Shown piece by piece: positions 35,139-44,284 of a stretch of DNA of 64,000 bases. Source of the stretch: Pseudomonas kribbensis (GTDB lineage: Bacteria; Pseudomonadota; Gammaproteobacteria; Pseudomonadales; Pseudomonadaceae); the NCBI RefSeq assembly GCF_003352185.1, contig NZ_CP029608.1, positions 4,754,501 to 4,818,500 on the forward strand, read 5' to 3'. Both the position numbers and the translations under genes were made by a program. The notes beneath the pieces were generated by a model. It ran no database searches. It was not told where the DNA came from and saw nothing but the letters and a program-made list of their open reading frames with translations. The first letter of the stretch is position 1. Each line of letters starts with the position of its first letter.

Positions 35139-35246
35139 ATGAGCAGCGTGGAAATCGGTTTGTTGATGGTGTTGGGCATCAGCTTCTTCGGCTTCATCAC
35201 CCTGGGCATCGACCTGTTACGGGCACGACGGATCAAGGGCAAATAG
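35139..35246 (+). CDS. Single-span small membrane protein (35 aa)
   Basis: 35 codons from ATG 35139: MSSVEIGLLMVLGISFFGFI, then a TLGIDLLRARRIKGK end. The hydrophobic core of about 16 residues with a basic cytoplasmic tail (RARRIKGK) indicates a membrane peptide with the N-terminus outside. AAGGGGA lies eight bases upstream, a strong ribosome binding site. An in-frame ATG at 35100 could add 13 residues. It lies alone in a 317-base gap between divergent genes. Function unknown. Confidence 0.65.
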   Translation: MSSVEIGLLMVLGISFFGFITLGIDLLRARRIKGK

Positions 35247-35291
35247 GGCTCGAGCGGCAGCGCGAAACAGGTCCGCGCTGCCGGTTGCCCA

Positions 35292-35786
35292 TCAGGTTTT
35301 CTTTTCGACCGGGACGCAGATTTCCAGCTTGCCGGTTTTGAGCTTCGGGTTGAAATCGGCGCTGTAGCGTTCCAGCTCCGGGGCATTCAGCCCCTTGTAT
35401 TCGGAGGCCGGCAGCCAGGTCTTGTAGATGTACTCAAGGGTCTGCGGCAGCAGCTCGAGCGAACCCTTGTGCTCGAACACCGCGTACTGGCGCGGGAGGA
35501 TTTCGATCCACGGATACTTTTCCTGCGGGAAGTCGTCCAGCTTCCTGATCTCGACCCCGGCCATGTAATCGAAACCGCCGTTGCCGTCGAAATTGCTGCA
35601 GACGCCGTAGGTCACTTCACCCTTCTGCCCCGGAATATTTCCGATGTGCGGGATGAGTTTTTCCCACAGCGCAGGGATGTCCTGGACGGTCTCTTTGGTA
35701 AAGCGATCGCGAAAACCTGCAATCAGCAGGAAGTGTCCATGTTCGAAGCGAGGTTCAGCCACTTCGACGCGTTTTTGCTCATCCAT
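35292..35786 (-). CDS. GyrI-like small-molecule-binding protein
   Basis: 164 residues from ATG 35786 (MDEQKRVEVAEP). The sequence pattern of the GyrI/Rob effector-binding fold is present: HGHFLLIAGFRDRFTKETVQDIPALWEKL, YGVCSNFDGNGGFDYMAGVEI, and RQYAVFEHKGSLELLPQTLEYIYKTWLPAS. It has no DNA-binding domain, so it belongs to the standalone members that bind or hydrolyse small molecules. Confidence 0.88.
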   Translation of the reverse strand: MDEQKRVEVAEPRFEHGHFLLIAGFRDRFTKETVQDIPALWEKLIPHIGNIPGQKGEVTYGVCSNFDGNGGFDYMAGVEIRKLDDFPQEKYPWIEILPRQYAVFEHKGSLELLPQTLEYIYKTWLPASEYKGLNAPELERYSADFNPKLKTGKLEICVPVEKKT

Positions 35787-35855
35787 GACTCGACTCCTTG
35801 GAACGAAAAAAGTGGGTTCGGCTGGGAGTATAGAAGCCAAACCCGATTCGCACAT

Positions 35856-36518
35856 TTACAGCGTATGCAGGGCCTCGGCGGCGCCGGAGCCGACGAATTC
35901 GTTATAGCCGGATACGATCACGTAGACCGCGAAATAGCAGAAGATCGCTGCAGATGCCATGTAGGAATAGCGCAACAGCTTGTCGCCCAGCAGTTTGCCG
36001 CCATGGCTCGCGGCGAAGCACAGGCCAGCCGACCACAGCAGCCCGGCACACAGGAAACCGCCAAGGAACAGCGCCGAACTCAGAGGCCCGCCGCCACCGG
36101 AACGGGCGATCAAGGTGCCGCCCACGGCCGCGAACCAGAGGATGGCGCTCGGCGACGACATGGCGAGAAAAATCCCGCGGAAGAATTCCTTGCGATGGGA
36201 GTTCTGGCCGACTTCAGCCGTCGCCGCCAACTGCGCCTCGTGGTGGATCGCCGAATAGATCATCTTCGCCGCGAAGTAGATCAACAGCGCCGAACCGCCG
36301 ATCCACAGCACCCAGCGCACGGTTTCGTATTGCAGCAGAACGGTCATTCCGGCCAACGCAAGAACGGCATAGATCAGGTCACCGACGCAGGTGCCGAGGC
36401 CCAGCGCGAAACCCTGAAAATAGCCGCGCTGCATGGCCAGGGTGATCATCGCAATGTTGGCCACGCCGATGTCCAGGCACAGCGAAAGGCTCAGCAAGAA
36501 GCCGCTGGTGAATTCCAT
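35856..36518 (-). CDS. LysE-family translocator
   Basis: 220 residues from ATG 36518, with AAGGAAAA before it. Six membrane segments in the LysE/RhtB pattern: LSLSLCLDIGVANIAMITLAMQRG as the first with the GPxxxxI-like core slightly modified (DIGVAN), and FFRGIFLAMSSPSAILWFAAVGG as the fourth. Members export amino acids. It is divergent from alaC, 139 bases apart, which suggests alanine or a related amino acid as a candidate substrate. Confidence 0.9.
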   Translation of the reverse strand: MEFTSGFLLSLSLCLDIGVANIAMITLAMQRGYFQGFALGLGTCVGDLIYAVLALAGMTVLLQYETVRWVLWIGGSALLIYFAAKMIYSAIHHEAQLAATAEVGQNSHRKEFFRGIFLAMSSPSAILWFAAVGGTLIARSGGGGPLSSALFLGGFLCAGLLWSAGLCFAASHGGKLLGDKLLRYSYMASAAIFCYFAVYVIVSGYNEFVGSGAAEALHTL

Positions 36519-36657
36519 TGACCGTTTTCCTTGGGAAAAAATTGTTGTCGTGCACGCTGGACAGCCTGCCATCGCTGCCCTTATCTTCCGCCACAGGTCA
36601 CCGCAGTGACCAGCGTCGCTCGGACGGTTCCGGGCGCTTACGTTATCCGAGGCAACA

Positions 36658-37866
36658 ATGGCTGAACAAGGTTCGCCGCGCCGCTTTGCGCGCATCGATC
36701 GACTCCCCCCTTACGTTTTCAACATCACTGCCGAGCTGAAGATGGCCGCCCGACGTCGTGGCGAAGACATCATCGACTTGAGCATGGGCAACCCCGACGG
36801 CGCCACGCCGCCGCACATCGTTGAAAAACTGGTGCAGGTTGCACAACGCGAAGACACCCACGGTTACTCCACGTCCAAGGGCATTCCGCGCCTGCGCCGG
36901 GCGATTTCCAACTGGTACAAGGACCGCTACGAGGTCGACATCGACCCGGAAAGCGAAGCCATCGTCACCATCGGTTCCAAGGAAGGCCTGGCGCACTTGA
37001 TGCTGGCGACCCTGGATCAGGGCGACACCGTGCTGGTGCCGAACCCGAGCTACCCGATTCACATCTACGGTGCCGTGATTGCCGGCGCCCAGGTGCGGTC
37101 GGTGCCGCTGGTGCCGGGCGTGGACTTCTTCGACGAGCTGGAACGGGCGATTCGCGGCTCGATCCCGAAACCGAAGATGATGATCCTCGGTTTCCCGTCC
37201 AACCCGACTGCACAGTGCGTGGAGCTGGATTTCTTCGAACGGGTGATCGCCCTCGCCAAACAGTACGACGTACTGGTGGTGCACGACCTGGCTTACGCCG
37301 ACATCGTCTACGACGGCTGGAAAGCCCCGTCGATCATGCAGGTGCCGGGCGCCAAGGACATCGCGGTGGAGTTTTTCACCCTGTCCAAGAGCTACAACAT
37401 GGCGGGCTGGCGCATCGGTTTCATGGTCGGTAACCCGGAGCTGGTCAGCGCCCTGGCGCGGATCAAGAGCTACCACGACTACGGCACTTTCACTCCGCTG
37501 CAGGTGGCCGCGATTGCTGCGCTGGAAGGCGATCAGCAGTGCGTGCGCGACATCGCCGAGCAGTATCGCCAGCGCCGCAACGTGCTGGTCAAGGGCCTGC
37601 ATGAACTGGGCTGGATGGTCGAGAACCCGAAAGCCTCGATGTACGTCTGGGCGAAGATTCCCGAAGCCTACGCGCACCTCGGTTCGCTGGAGTTCGCCAA
37701 GAAGCTGCTGGCCGAGGCCAAGGTCTGCGTCTCGCCGGGTGTCGGTTTCGGTGAATACGGCGACGATCACGTGCGCTTCGCGCTGATCGAAAACCAGGAC
37801 CGGATTCGTCAGGCGGTACGCGGGATTCGCGGGATGTTCCGGGCGGATGGCCTGGGCACCAAGTAA
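36658..37866 (+). CDS. alaC: Alanine transaminase AlaC
   Basis: 402 residues, class I/II PLP aminotransferase. The start [22 protein letters not shown] is typical of AlaC in gamma-proteobacteria. The substrate-binding [13 protein letters not shown], the PLP contacts VPNPSYPIH and [10 protein letters not shown], and the Schiff-base Lys244 in [19 protein letters not shown] are all kept. It makes alanine from pyruvate and glutamate. A strong terminator follows, and the gluconate permease gene is convergent with it. Confidence 0.95.
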   Translation: MAEQGSPRRFARIDRLPPYVFNITAELKMAARRRGEDIIDLSMGNPDGATPPHIVEKLVQVAQREDTHGYSTSKGIPRLRRAISNWYKDRYEVDIDPESEAIVTIGSKEGLAHLMLATLDQGDTVLVPNPSYPIHIYGAVIAGAQVRSVPLVPGVDFFDELERAIRGSIPKPKMMILGFPSNPTAQCVELDFFERVIALAKQYDVLVVHDLAYADIVYDGWKAPSIMQVPGAKDIAVEFFTLSKSYNMAGWRIGFMVGNPELVSALARIKSYHDYGTFTPLQVAAIAALEGDQQCVRDIAEQYRQRRNVLVKGLHELGWMVENPKASMYVWAKIPEAYAHLGSLEFAKKLLAEAKVCVSPGVGFGEYGDDHVRFALIENQDRIRQAVRGIRGMFRADGLGTK

Positions 37867-37882
37867 CTCGCGAATGTCGCCC

Positions 37883-37914
37883 ACAAAAAAACCGCATCGC
37901 TGCGGTTTTTTTGT
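37883..37914. terminator. Bidirectional terminator after alaC and gntP
   Basis: AAAAAAACCGCA pairs with TGCGGTTTTTTT around TCGC, with A and T runs on the two sides. Confidence 0.95.
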
Positions 37915-37929
37915 GTCTTGCGTTCGAGG

Positions 37930-39282
37930 TTAAACGAACAGCGACAGCAACAGAATGAAGCCCAGGCCAACCACCGACAGGATGGTTTCCATCGCGGTCC
38001 AGGTCTTGAAGGTCTCGGCCACGGTCATGTTGAAGTACTGCTTCACCAGCCAGAAACCGGCGTCGTTGACGTGGGACAGGATCAGGGAACCGGCACCGGT
38101 GGCCAGCACCAGCAGCTCACGGTTCACGCCCGGGATCATCCCCACTACCGGCACCACAATGCCCGCGCCAGTGATGGTCGCCACGGTGGCCGAACCGGTC
38201 GCGATGCGGATCACCGCCGCCACCAGCCACGCCAGCAGGATCGGCGAGATCTGCGCGCTGACCGCCATGTGGCCGATCACGTCGCCCACGCCGCTGGTCA
38301 CCAGCATCTGCTTGAAGCCGCCGCCGGCACCGATGATCAGGATGATCGCGGCGGTAGGCGCCAGGCTCGCATCCAGCCACTTGAGCATCTGTTGGGAACC
38401 GATGCCTTGTTTGTGACCGAAAGTGTAAAGCGACAGCAGCAACGCCAGCAGCAGCGCCGAGATCGGGTGACCGATCATGTCCATCCAGGTGCGGAAGAAA
38501 TGACCGTCCGGCAGCGCCACGTCAGCGAAGGTTTTCAGCAGCATCAGGAACACCGGCAGCAGCACGGTGACCAGGGTGATGCCGAAGCTTGGCAGCTTGG
38601 TCGAATCGGTTTCACGGGCCAGTTGATCGACCAGTTCCTGATTCGGCGTGCCCGGAATGTGCTTGGCGATGAACGTACCGAAGATCGGACCGGCAATGAT
38701 GGCGGTCGGCAGCGCGACGATCAGACCGTAGAGAATGGTCTTGCCGATGTCGGCACCGAACACGCCGATGGCCAGCAGCGGGCCCGGGTGCGGTGGCACC
38801 AGACCGTGCACGGCGGACAGGCCGGCGAGCAGCGGGATACCGATCTTGATGATCGACACGCCGGTGCGGCGAGCAACGATGAACACCAGCGGAATCAGCA
38901 GCACGAAGCCGATTTCGAAGAACAGCGGAATGCCCACCAGGAACGCGGCGAACATCATGGCCCACTGCACGCGCTCTTTGCCGAACGCGCGGATCAGGGT
39001 CTGGGCGATCTGATCGGCACCGCCGGACTCGGCCATCATCTTGCCGAGCATGGTGCCCAGCGCGAGGATGATGCCGACGAAACCGAGCACGCCACCGAAG
39101 CCGTCCTGGAACGCCTTGATGATGGTGCCGATCGGCATGCCGGACGTCAGGCCGAGGAACGCGGCGGCGATGGTCAGGGCAATGAAGGGGTGAATCTTGA
39201 ACTTGGTGATCAGGACGATAAGCCCGATCACCGTGACTACTGCATCAAGCAGCAGGTAGGCGTCATGGGACATGCCAAACAT
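37930..39282 (-). CDS. gntP: GntP-family gluconate permease
   Basis: 450 residues with about 12 membrane segments. LGLTSGMPIGTIIKAFQDGFGGVLGF and LVPPHPGPLLAIGVFGADIGKT are signature parts of gluconate:H+ symporters of the GntP family; the IATGSATVATITGAGIVVP segment is also kept. It takes up gluconate, which GntK phosphorylates. It is transcribed after gntK with an 82-base gap that contains an operator-like site. Confidence 0.93.
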   Translation of the reverse strand: MFGMSHDAYLLLDAVVTVIGLIVLITKFKIHPFIALTIAAAFLGLTSGMPIGTIIKAFQDGFGGVLGFVGIILALGTMLGKMMAESGGADQIAQTLIRAFGKERVQWAMMFAAFLVGIPLFFEIGFVLLIPLVFIVARRTGVSIIKIGIPLLAGLSAVHGLVPPHPGPLLAIGVFGADIGKTILYGLIVALPTAIIAGPIFGTFIAKHIPGTPNQELVDQLARETDSTKLPSFGITLVTVLLPVFLMLLKTFADVALPDGHFFRTWMDMIGHPISALLLALLLSLYTFGHKQGIGSQQMLKWLDASLAPTAAIILIIGAGGGFKQMLVTSGVGDVIGHMAVSAQISPILLAWLVAAVIRIATGSATVATITGAGIVVPVVGMIPGVNRELLVLATGAGSLILSHVNDAGFWLVKQYFNMTVAETFKTWTAMETILSVVGLGFILLLSLFV

Positions 39283-39342
39283 TGGGGGTGTCTCCTGGTT
39301 TGTTGTTGTTATTAAAGCGGGTTAATCAGAAGTCGAAAGGAC

Positions 39343-39357
39343 AGCGCTATCTTCACA
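39343..39357. promoter_or_regulatory. GntR operator-like site before gntP
   Basis: Reads on the minus strand GTGAAGATAGCGCT, matching the AAG-N-TAGCGCT core of the two sites upstream of gntK and gntR. It would give gntP its own GntR control. Confidence 0.5.
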
Positions 39358-39364
39358 ATCACAC

Positions 39365-39898
39365 TCATACCGCCTGTTTCAGGCCATGGGCCTGCCACCA
39401 GACGTGGGCTTGCGACGCGAGTTCTTCCACGCTGTGGATCGAAGCGTTCAGGGCCAGGGTCAACGGCTCGCCGACCGGCGATTCGAGGGTGGCGAACTGG
39501 CTTTCGATCAGCGTCGCCGGCATGAAGTGGCCCGGACGATGGGACACGCGGTCAGCAGCGACTTCTGGCGTCAATTCAAGGAACACGAAGCCCAGGCCCG
39601 GCAAGGCGCTGCGCAGGCGTTCGCGGTAAATGTGCTTGAGGGCCGAGCAGGTCAGCACCGGGCGTTCGCCCAGAGCGTCAACACGACGCAGCTCATCGCA
39701 CAGGCTGTCGAGCCAGCCGGCACGGTCTTCGTCGTTCAGGGGGATCCCCGCGCTCATCTTTTCGATGTTCGCGGCCGGATGGAAAGTATCGCCTTCAATG
39801 GCAGTGGCGCCGCTCAATTGGCACAGGGCCTCGCTGACGCACGTCTTGCCGCAACCGGCAACGCCCATGATGACCAGGGCGGTGATGGGATGATTCAT
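39365..39898 (-). CDS. gntK: Gluconokinase
   Basis: 177 residues. The P-loop is VIMGVAGCGKTCVSEAL (residues 8-24), followed by the gluconokinase motif EGDTFHPAANIEKMSAGIPLNDEDRAGWL and CSALKHIYRERLR. It phosphorylates gluconate to 6-phosphogluconate, which feeds the Entner-Doudoroff pathway whose aldolase gene is at the right end of the window. The gene leads the operon with gntP. Its start region faces gntR, with two operator-like sites between. Confidence 0.95.
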   Translation of the reverse strand: MNHPITALVIMGVAGCGKTCVSEALCQLSGATAIEGDTFHPAANIEKMSAGIPLNDEDRAGWLDSLCDELRRVDALGERPVLTCSALKHIYRERLRSALPGLGFVFLELTPEVAADRVSHRPGHFMPATLIESQFATLESPVGEPLTLALNASIHSVEELASQAHVWWQAHGLKQAV

Positions 39899-39919
39899 GT
39901 AACACCTCAGCGCGCAGAC

Positions 39920-39934
39920 AGCGCTACCTTTGCT
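39920..39934. promoter_or_regulatory. GntR operator-like site before gntK
   Basis: The minus strand reads GCAAAGGTAGCGCT, matching the AAG-N-TAGCGCT core. It lies about 20 bases before the gntK start. Confidence 0.6.
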
Positions 39935-40071
39935 AGCTATGACTCTAGTGCACAGGCAGAAGTTGCCGACGCCTTCTTGTCGTTTTTTTGGGTTGCAGCA
40001 GGTTTTGTCCCAACGCCAAAAAGCGAGGATCAGGCAGGACCTCGCTCACGCATTTGCAGCTGCATAAGGAC

Positions 40072-40087
40072 AGCGCTACCTTAGTGC
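40072..40087. promoter_or_regulatory. GntR operator-like site before gntR
   Basis: The minus strand reads ACTAAGGTAGCGCT, a full match to AC-N-AAG-N-TAGCGCT, the motif I recall for P. aeruginosa GntR. It lies 28 bases before the gntR start, fitting autoregulation. Confidence 0.65.
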
Positions 40088-40114
40088 CTTGATTTTTGTT
40101 TGGCAAGCCGCCCG

Positions 40115-41146
40115 ATGACCACCCCTAAAAACGATAAAAACACCCGCACCACCGGCCGTCCCACCCTCAATGAAGTTGCCCGGTTGGCTGGCGTCAGCCC
40201 GATTACCGCTTCTCGCGCCCTGCGCGGGGTCAGCACCGTCGCCACCGAACTGGTGGAAAAAGTCCAGAAAGCCGCGCTGGAACTCAACTACGTGGTCAAC
40301 CCCGCTGCCCGCGCCCTGGCCTCGGCCCAGAGCCATTCGGTGGTGGTGCTGGTGCCTTCGCTGGCCAACCTGTTGTTCATCGACACCCTGGAAGCCATTC
40401 ATCGGGTGCTCACGCCCAAGGGCTTCGAAGTGCTGATCGGCAACTTTCACTATTCCCGCGATGAAGAAGAAAACCTGCTGCGCAACTACATGGCCTATCA
40501 GCCACGGGGCTTGCTGCTGACCGGTTTCGACCGCACCGAAAGTTCGCGGCGGATGATCGAGGCCAGCAACATTCCCTGCGTTTACATGATGGAACTGGAC
40601 AGCGCCGCCGGGGTGAACTGCGTCGGTTTCTCCCAGCTCAGCGCCGGGGAAACCGCCGCCGAGCATTTGCTGTCCCGTGGCCGCAAGCGCCTGGCGTACA
40701 TCGGCGCGCAACTCGACCAGCGCACCTTGCTGCGCGGTGAAGGCTTCCGTAAAGCGCTGCAGAAGGCCGGTCGCTACGACCCGGATCTGGAAGTGCTGAC
40801 CCCGCGTTCATCCTCCGTAGGCCTGGGTGGCGAGTTGTTCCTGCAACTGCTGGCGGCGCATCCGGACGTCGATGCGATCTTCTTCGGCAACGACGACCTG
40901 GCCCAGGGCGCCCTGCTCGAAGCCCTGCGCAACGGGATCCGGATCCCCGAGCAAGTGGCGATCCTCGGCTTCAATGACCTGCCGATGTCCGAGCACATGG
41001 TGCCGCGCCTGAGCAGCATCAACACCCCGCGCGAGGCCATCGGACGGCGTGCGGCGGAGCAGATGCTGACATTGATGGCCGGCAACAGCGTGGCGCGGCC
41101 GGTCGAGGACATGGGCTTCGAATTGAAAATCCGCGAAAGCACCTGA
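40115..41146 (+). CDS. gntR: LacI-family repressor of the gluconate genes
   Basis: 343 residues from ATG 40115. A LacI helix-turn-helix (LNEVARLAGVSPITASRALRGV) and hinge (VVNPAARALASAQS) precede a periplasmic-binding-like effector domain (SVVVLVPSLANLLFIDTLEAIHRVL, DAIFFGNDDLAQGALL). It is divergent from gntK-gntP. Three copies of the same operator-like motif sit in the intergenic regions of this locus. In P. aeruginosa GntR of this type is released from DNA by gluconate or 6-phosphogluconate. Confidence 0.94.
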   Translation: MTTPKNDKNTRTTGRPTLNEVARLAGVSPITASRALRGVSTVATELVEKVQKAALELNYVVNPAARALASAQSHSVVVLVPSLANLLFIDTLEAIHRVLTPKGFEVLIGNFHYSRDEEENLLRNYMAYQPRGLLLTGFDRTESSRRMIEASNIPCVYMMELDSAAGVNCVGFSQLSAGETAAEHLLSRGRKRLAYIGAQLDQRTLLRGEGFRKALQKAGRYDPDLEVLTPRSSSVGLGGELFLQLLAAHPDVDAIFFGNDDLAQGALLEALRNGIRIPEQVAILGFNDLPMSEHMVPRLSSINTPREAIGRRAAEQMLTLMAGNSVARPVEDMGFELKIREST

Positions 41147-41147
41147 C

Positions 41148-42029
41148 TCAACCGCCCAGCAACTCCACAAGAGCCAGCGCGCCCTTCTGCAACGGCTGGC
41201 TCTTGAGCCACACCGCATGTACCGGCAGCACCAGACCGTTTTCGATGTTGCGGAAATTCAGCCGTTTCAACCGTCCGCTATCGAGCCACGGCTGCACCAC
41301 CGACAACGGGAAATTGCCCCAGCCCAGCCCCGCCTCGACCATCTCCAGCGCCGTCTCCAGGCTATCGGTGCGCCAGTGGGACTCGGCCACCAGCGGCCGG
41401 GTTTCGCTGATCGGCAAGTCGCGACTGCCGACGACGATCTGCCGCACATGCACCAGATCCTCGAGAAACAGATCCTGCCCCTGCAACAACGGACTGTCCG
41501 CCGCCAGCGTGGCGATCATCCGTTCACTGCCGACAAACTGAAAGCGCTCCAGCACATTCACGCTCAACCCGGCGAACGCCAGGCACACGCTGACCCGCCC
41601 ACTGTGAAGCAGCGCCAGCACGTCATCCTGCGGCGCGGTCAGCACTTCGATGTCGAGCAGCGGATGGCGCTCACTGATTTCCTTGATGGCCGCCAGTAAC
41701 CGTCGCCGGTCGATATCCGTCGCCACGCCAATCGACAATTTGCTCTCCAGCCCCAACGACAACTGCACCGCATGCACCTGCAATTGCTTGAGTTGATCGG
41801 CGATCAGTCGCGCATGGGGCACCAGCGACAACGCCATGGCCGTGGGTTGCGGTTCGCGGTGACTGCGATCAAACAGCGGGTAGCCGAGTTCGGCCTCCAG
41901 ATTGCCGATGGCCATGCTTACCGCCGACGGGACTTTGCCCAACGCCCTGGCCGCGGCGGAAAACGAGCCGCGTTCGATTACGGCGAGAAACAGTTCGATG
42001 CTTTCGCTGTTGAAATTCACTTCACGCAC
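41148..42029 (-). CDS. LysR-family regulator divergent from second PACE gene
   Basis: 293 residues. The helix-turn-helix is GSFSAAARALGKVPSAVSMAIGNLEAELG and the effector domain carries LSIGVATDIDRRRLLAAIKEIS. It is convergent with gntR (one base between stops) and divergent from the PACE efflux gene, 112 bases between the starts, repeating the layout of the first PACE locus. Confidence 0.92.
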   Translation of the reverse strand: MREVNFNSESIELFLAVIERGSFSAAARALGKVPSAVSMAIGNLEAELGYPLFDRSHREPQPTAMALSLVPHARLIADQLKQLQVHAVQLSLGLESKLSIGVATDIDRRRLLAAIKEISERHPLLDIEVLTAPQDDVLALLHSGRVSVCLAFAGLSVNVLERFQFVGSERMIATLAADSPLLQGQDLFLEDLVHVRQIVVGSRDLPISETRPLVAESHWRTDSLETALEMVEAGLGWGNFPLSVVQPWLDSGRLKRLNFRNIENGLVLPVHAVWLKSQPLQKGALALVELLGG

Positions 42030-42141
42030 CTATCAATAAAACTGAAAGCTTCTGACTTTTTCTGTCATCGCTATTGAAGCTATCTTTCGTCGTCTTCGCC
42101 AGCCCCGTTGGCCACAAGTCGCAAGAAAGAGGCAATTCCCC

Positions 42142-42582
42142 ATGCAAGGCGTCAAACGCAAACTGGTCTACGTGTCGCTCTATGAAGTGATCGGCATGAC
42201 CTTCTCGGCCCTCGGCCTGGCCCTGTTGTCCGGCACTTCGCCCGGCAGCACCGGTCCGCTGGCGGTGATCATCACCACCATCGCCGTGACCTGGAACTTC
42301 ATCTACACCTCGCTGTTCGAGCGCTGGGAAAGCCGTCAGGTCTCGCGAACCCGCACGGTCAAACGACGCATCGCCCACGCCGTCGGTTTCCAACTGACGC
42401 TGATCGTGTTCCTGATTCCGCTGATTGCCTGGTGGATGAATATCAGTCTGGTGCAGGCCTTCCTGCTGGATCTCGCGCTGATCGTGTTCATCCCCTGCTA
42501 CACATTTGCCTTCAACTGGCTGTTCGATAAGGTGTTCGGTTTGCCGGCCTCGGCGCTGCCCGACCCGACACCCGCAGCATGA
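42142..42582 (+). CDS. PACE-family multidrug efflux protein (second copy)
   Basis: 146 residues with four membrane segments in two BTP units: KLVYVSLYEVIGMTFSALGLALLS and RIAHAVGFQLTLIVFLIPLIAWW, ending IPCYTFAFNWLFDKVFG. The E in the first helix (YEVIG) is kept. AAAGAGGCAATTCCCC precedes the ATG. It differs from the copy at 28042 in most positions, so the two are not a recent duplication. Confidence 0.9.
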   Translation: MQGVKRKLVYVSLYEVIGMTFSALGLALLSGTSPGSTGPLAVIITTIAVTWNFIYTSLFERWESRQVSRTRTVKRRIAHAVGFQLTLIVFLIPLIAWWMNISLVQAFLLDLALIVFIPCYTFAFNWLFDKVFGLPASALPDPTPAA

Positions 42583-42613
42583 ATCGCTGATTGGTAAGCG
42601 GATATTGCAAGAA

Positions 42614-42643
42614 ATCGGCGGTTTTCCTGCTTAAGCCGCCGAT
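42614..42643. repeat. Palindromic hairpin after the PACE gene
   Basis: ATCGGCGG (42614-42621) pairs with CCGCCGAT (42636-42643) around 14 bases. No T run follows, so it may be a weak terminator or an operator in front of the MFS gene. Confidence 0.35.
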
Positions 42644-42707
42644 ATAAGCAATCCTTGATTTCCGATAGCAGGCTAAGCTTTTCCATCATAAAAAAATGGA
42701 TCGGCCC

Positions 42708-44132
42708 ATGACTGCACACGCCCCCGCCGCCGCGCAACGCGACGGCATCGACCCGATACGCGCCGCACAGATTTCCGCTCGCATCGACCGCCTGCCGGCA
42801 GTCGCCACGATCTGGCGGCTGGTGGCGCTGCTGTCGATTGGTGGTTTTTTCGAACTCTATGACCTGTTCCAGACGGCCTACATCAGCCCCGGTCTGATCC
42901 GTGACGGCATCTTCGCCACCGGCAATCAGGGCGTGTTCGGTTTCTCCGATCAGGCCGCGTTCGCCTCGGCGACGTTCCTCGGGTTGTTTCTCGGTGCCAG
43001 TCTGCTCAGTCCGTTGGCGGATCGTTTCGGGCGGCGGGCGATCTTCACCTTCGCGCTGGTCTGGTACACCGTGGCCACGGTGCTGATGGGCGTGCAGAGT
43101 TCGGCGCTGGGGATCATCTGCATGCGTTTTCTGGTGGGCATCGGCCTCGGCATCGAACTGGTGACCATCGACGCCTATCTCTCGGAACTGGTGCCCAAAC
43201 GCATGCGCAGTTCGGCGTTTGCCTTCGCGTTTTTCGTGCAGTTCCTGTCGGTGCCGGCGGTGGCATTGATGTCGTGGTGGCTGGTGCCGCAGGCGCCGTT
43301 CGGGGTGTCCGGCTGGCGCTGGGTGGTGTTGGCAAGTGCGGTGTTTGCGCTGTTCATCTGGTGGTTGCGCAAACGCCTGCCGGAGTCGCCGCGCTGGCTG
43401 GCCCAGCATGGCCGTTTCGATGAGGCGAACCGGATTCTCGATGGCATCGAGGCACGCTGCGAAAAAGATCACCGCCAGCCACTGGACGCGCCGGAAGCCG
43501 TGGCTGTCGACGTCGAAGGCAAGGGCCGTTTCGCCGACATCTGGCAACCGCCGTACCGGCGCCGCGCACTGATGCTGATCGTCTTCCATATCTTCCAGGC
43601 CATCGGCTTCTTCGGTTTCGGCAACTGGTTGCCGGCGCTGCTTTCCGGTCAGGGCGTCAGTGTCACTCACAGCCTGATGTATGCGTTCATCATCACCCTC
43701 GCCTACCCGCTCGGGCCATTGCTGTTCGTGAAATTCGCCAACCGCTTCGAGAACAAATGGCAGATCGTCGGCTCAGCCCTCGGCGCCATGACCTTCGGCA
43801 CCTTGTTCGCGTTGCAGACCAGCGCCTTCGGCCTGATCTTCTGCGGGGTGATGATCACCTTCTGCAACGCCTGGCTGAGCTTCAGCTATCACTCCTATCA
43901 GAGCGAACTGTTCCCCACCAACATCCGCGCCCGGGCGGTGGGGTTCTGCTATTCGTTCAGTCGCTTGTCGACGGTGTTCAGCAGCCTGTTGATCGGTCTG
44001 TTCCTCGATCACTTCGGTACACCGGGCGTATTGGCGTTCATCGTTGCCAGCATGCTGATCGTGATGCTGACCATCGGTTATTTCGGTCCCCGCACACGTA
44101 ACCTGGCGCTGGAAAACATCGCCCATCGTTGA
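42708..44132 (+). CDS. MFS transporter, sugar/organic-acid type
   Basis: 474 residues from ATG 42708 with GGATC before it; an in-frame ATG at 42696 has no ribosome binding site. Twelve membrane segments. The MFS loop motif is LLSPLADRFGRRAIFT, and the loop after segment four is IELVTIDAYLSELVPKRMRSSAF. This is the pattern of the metabolite:H+ symporter / sugar porter-like MFS branch with KRLPESPRWLAQHGRF in the central loop. The substrate is unknown. It follows the PACE gene with a 125-base gap and its own promoter is likely. Confidence 0.9.
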   Translation: MTAHAPAAAQRDGIDPIRAAQISARIDRLPAVATIWRLVALLSIGGFFELYDLFQTAYISPGLIRDGIFATGNQGVFGFSDQAAFASATFLGLFLGASLLSPLADRFGRRAIFTFALVWYTVATVLMGVQSSALGIICMRFLVGIGLGIELVTIDAYLSELVPKRMRSSAFAFAFFVQFLSVPAVALMSWWLVPQAPFGVSGWRWVVLASAVFALFIWWLRKRLPESPRWLAQHGRFDEANRILDGIEARCEKDHRQPLDAPEAVAVDVEGKGRFADIWQPPYRRRALMLIVFHIFQAIGFFGFGNWLPALLSGQGVSVTHSLMYAFIITLAYPLGPLLFVKFANRFENKWQIVGSALGAMTFGTLFALQTSAFGLIFCGVMITFCNAWLSFSYHSYQSELFPTNIRARAVGFCYSFSRLSTVFSSLLIGLFLDHFGTPGVLAFIVASMLIVMLTIGYFGPRTRNLALENIAHR

Positions 44133-44284
44133 CGGGCAACGGTCATCTTCTGCCGCCGGACGGCAAAGGATGACCGCTTCTGAAAACTGGAAATTCATTA
44201 ACCTGCTGAATTCACGGGACTTATTCTGACGGCACGGTAATTGCTGCTTTACCGCCGACAGCAATTACCACAAGGTCCTCCATC

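Noticed and set aside
38000..39900. A CRISPR-like or tandem repeat region
   Set aside because: No spaced direct repeats are present here or elsewhere in the window; only REP pairs and hairpins.
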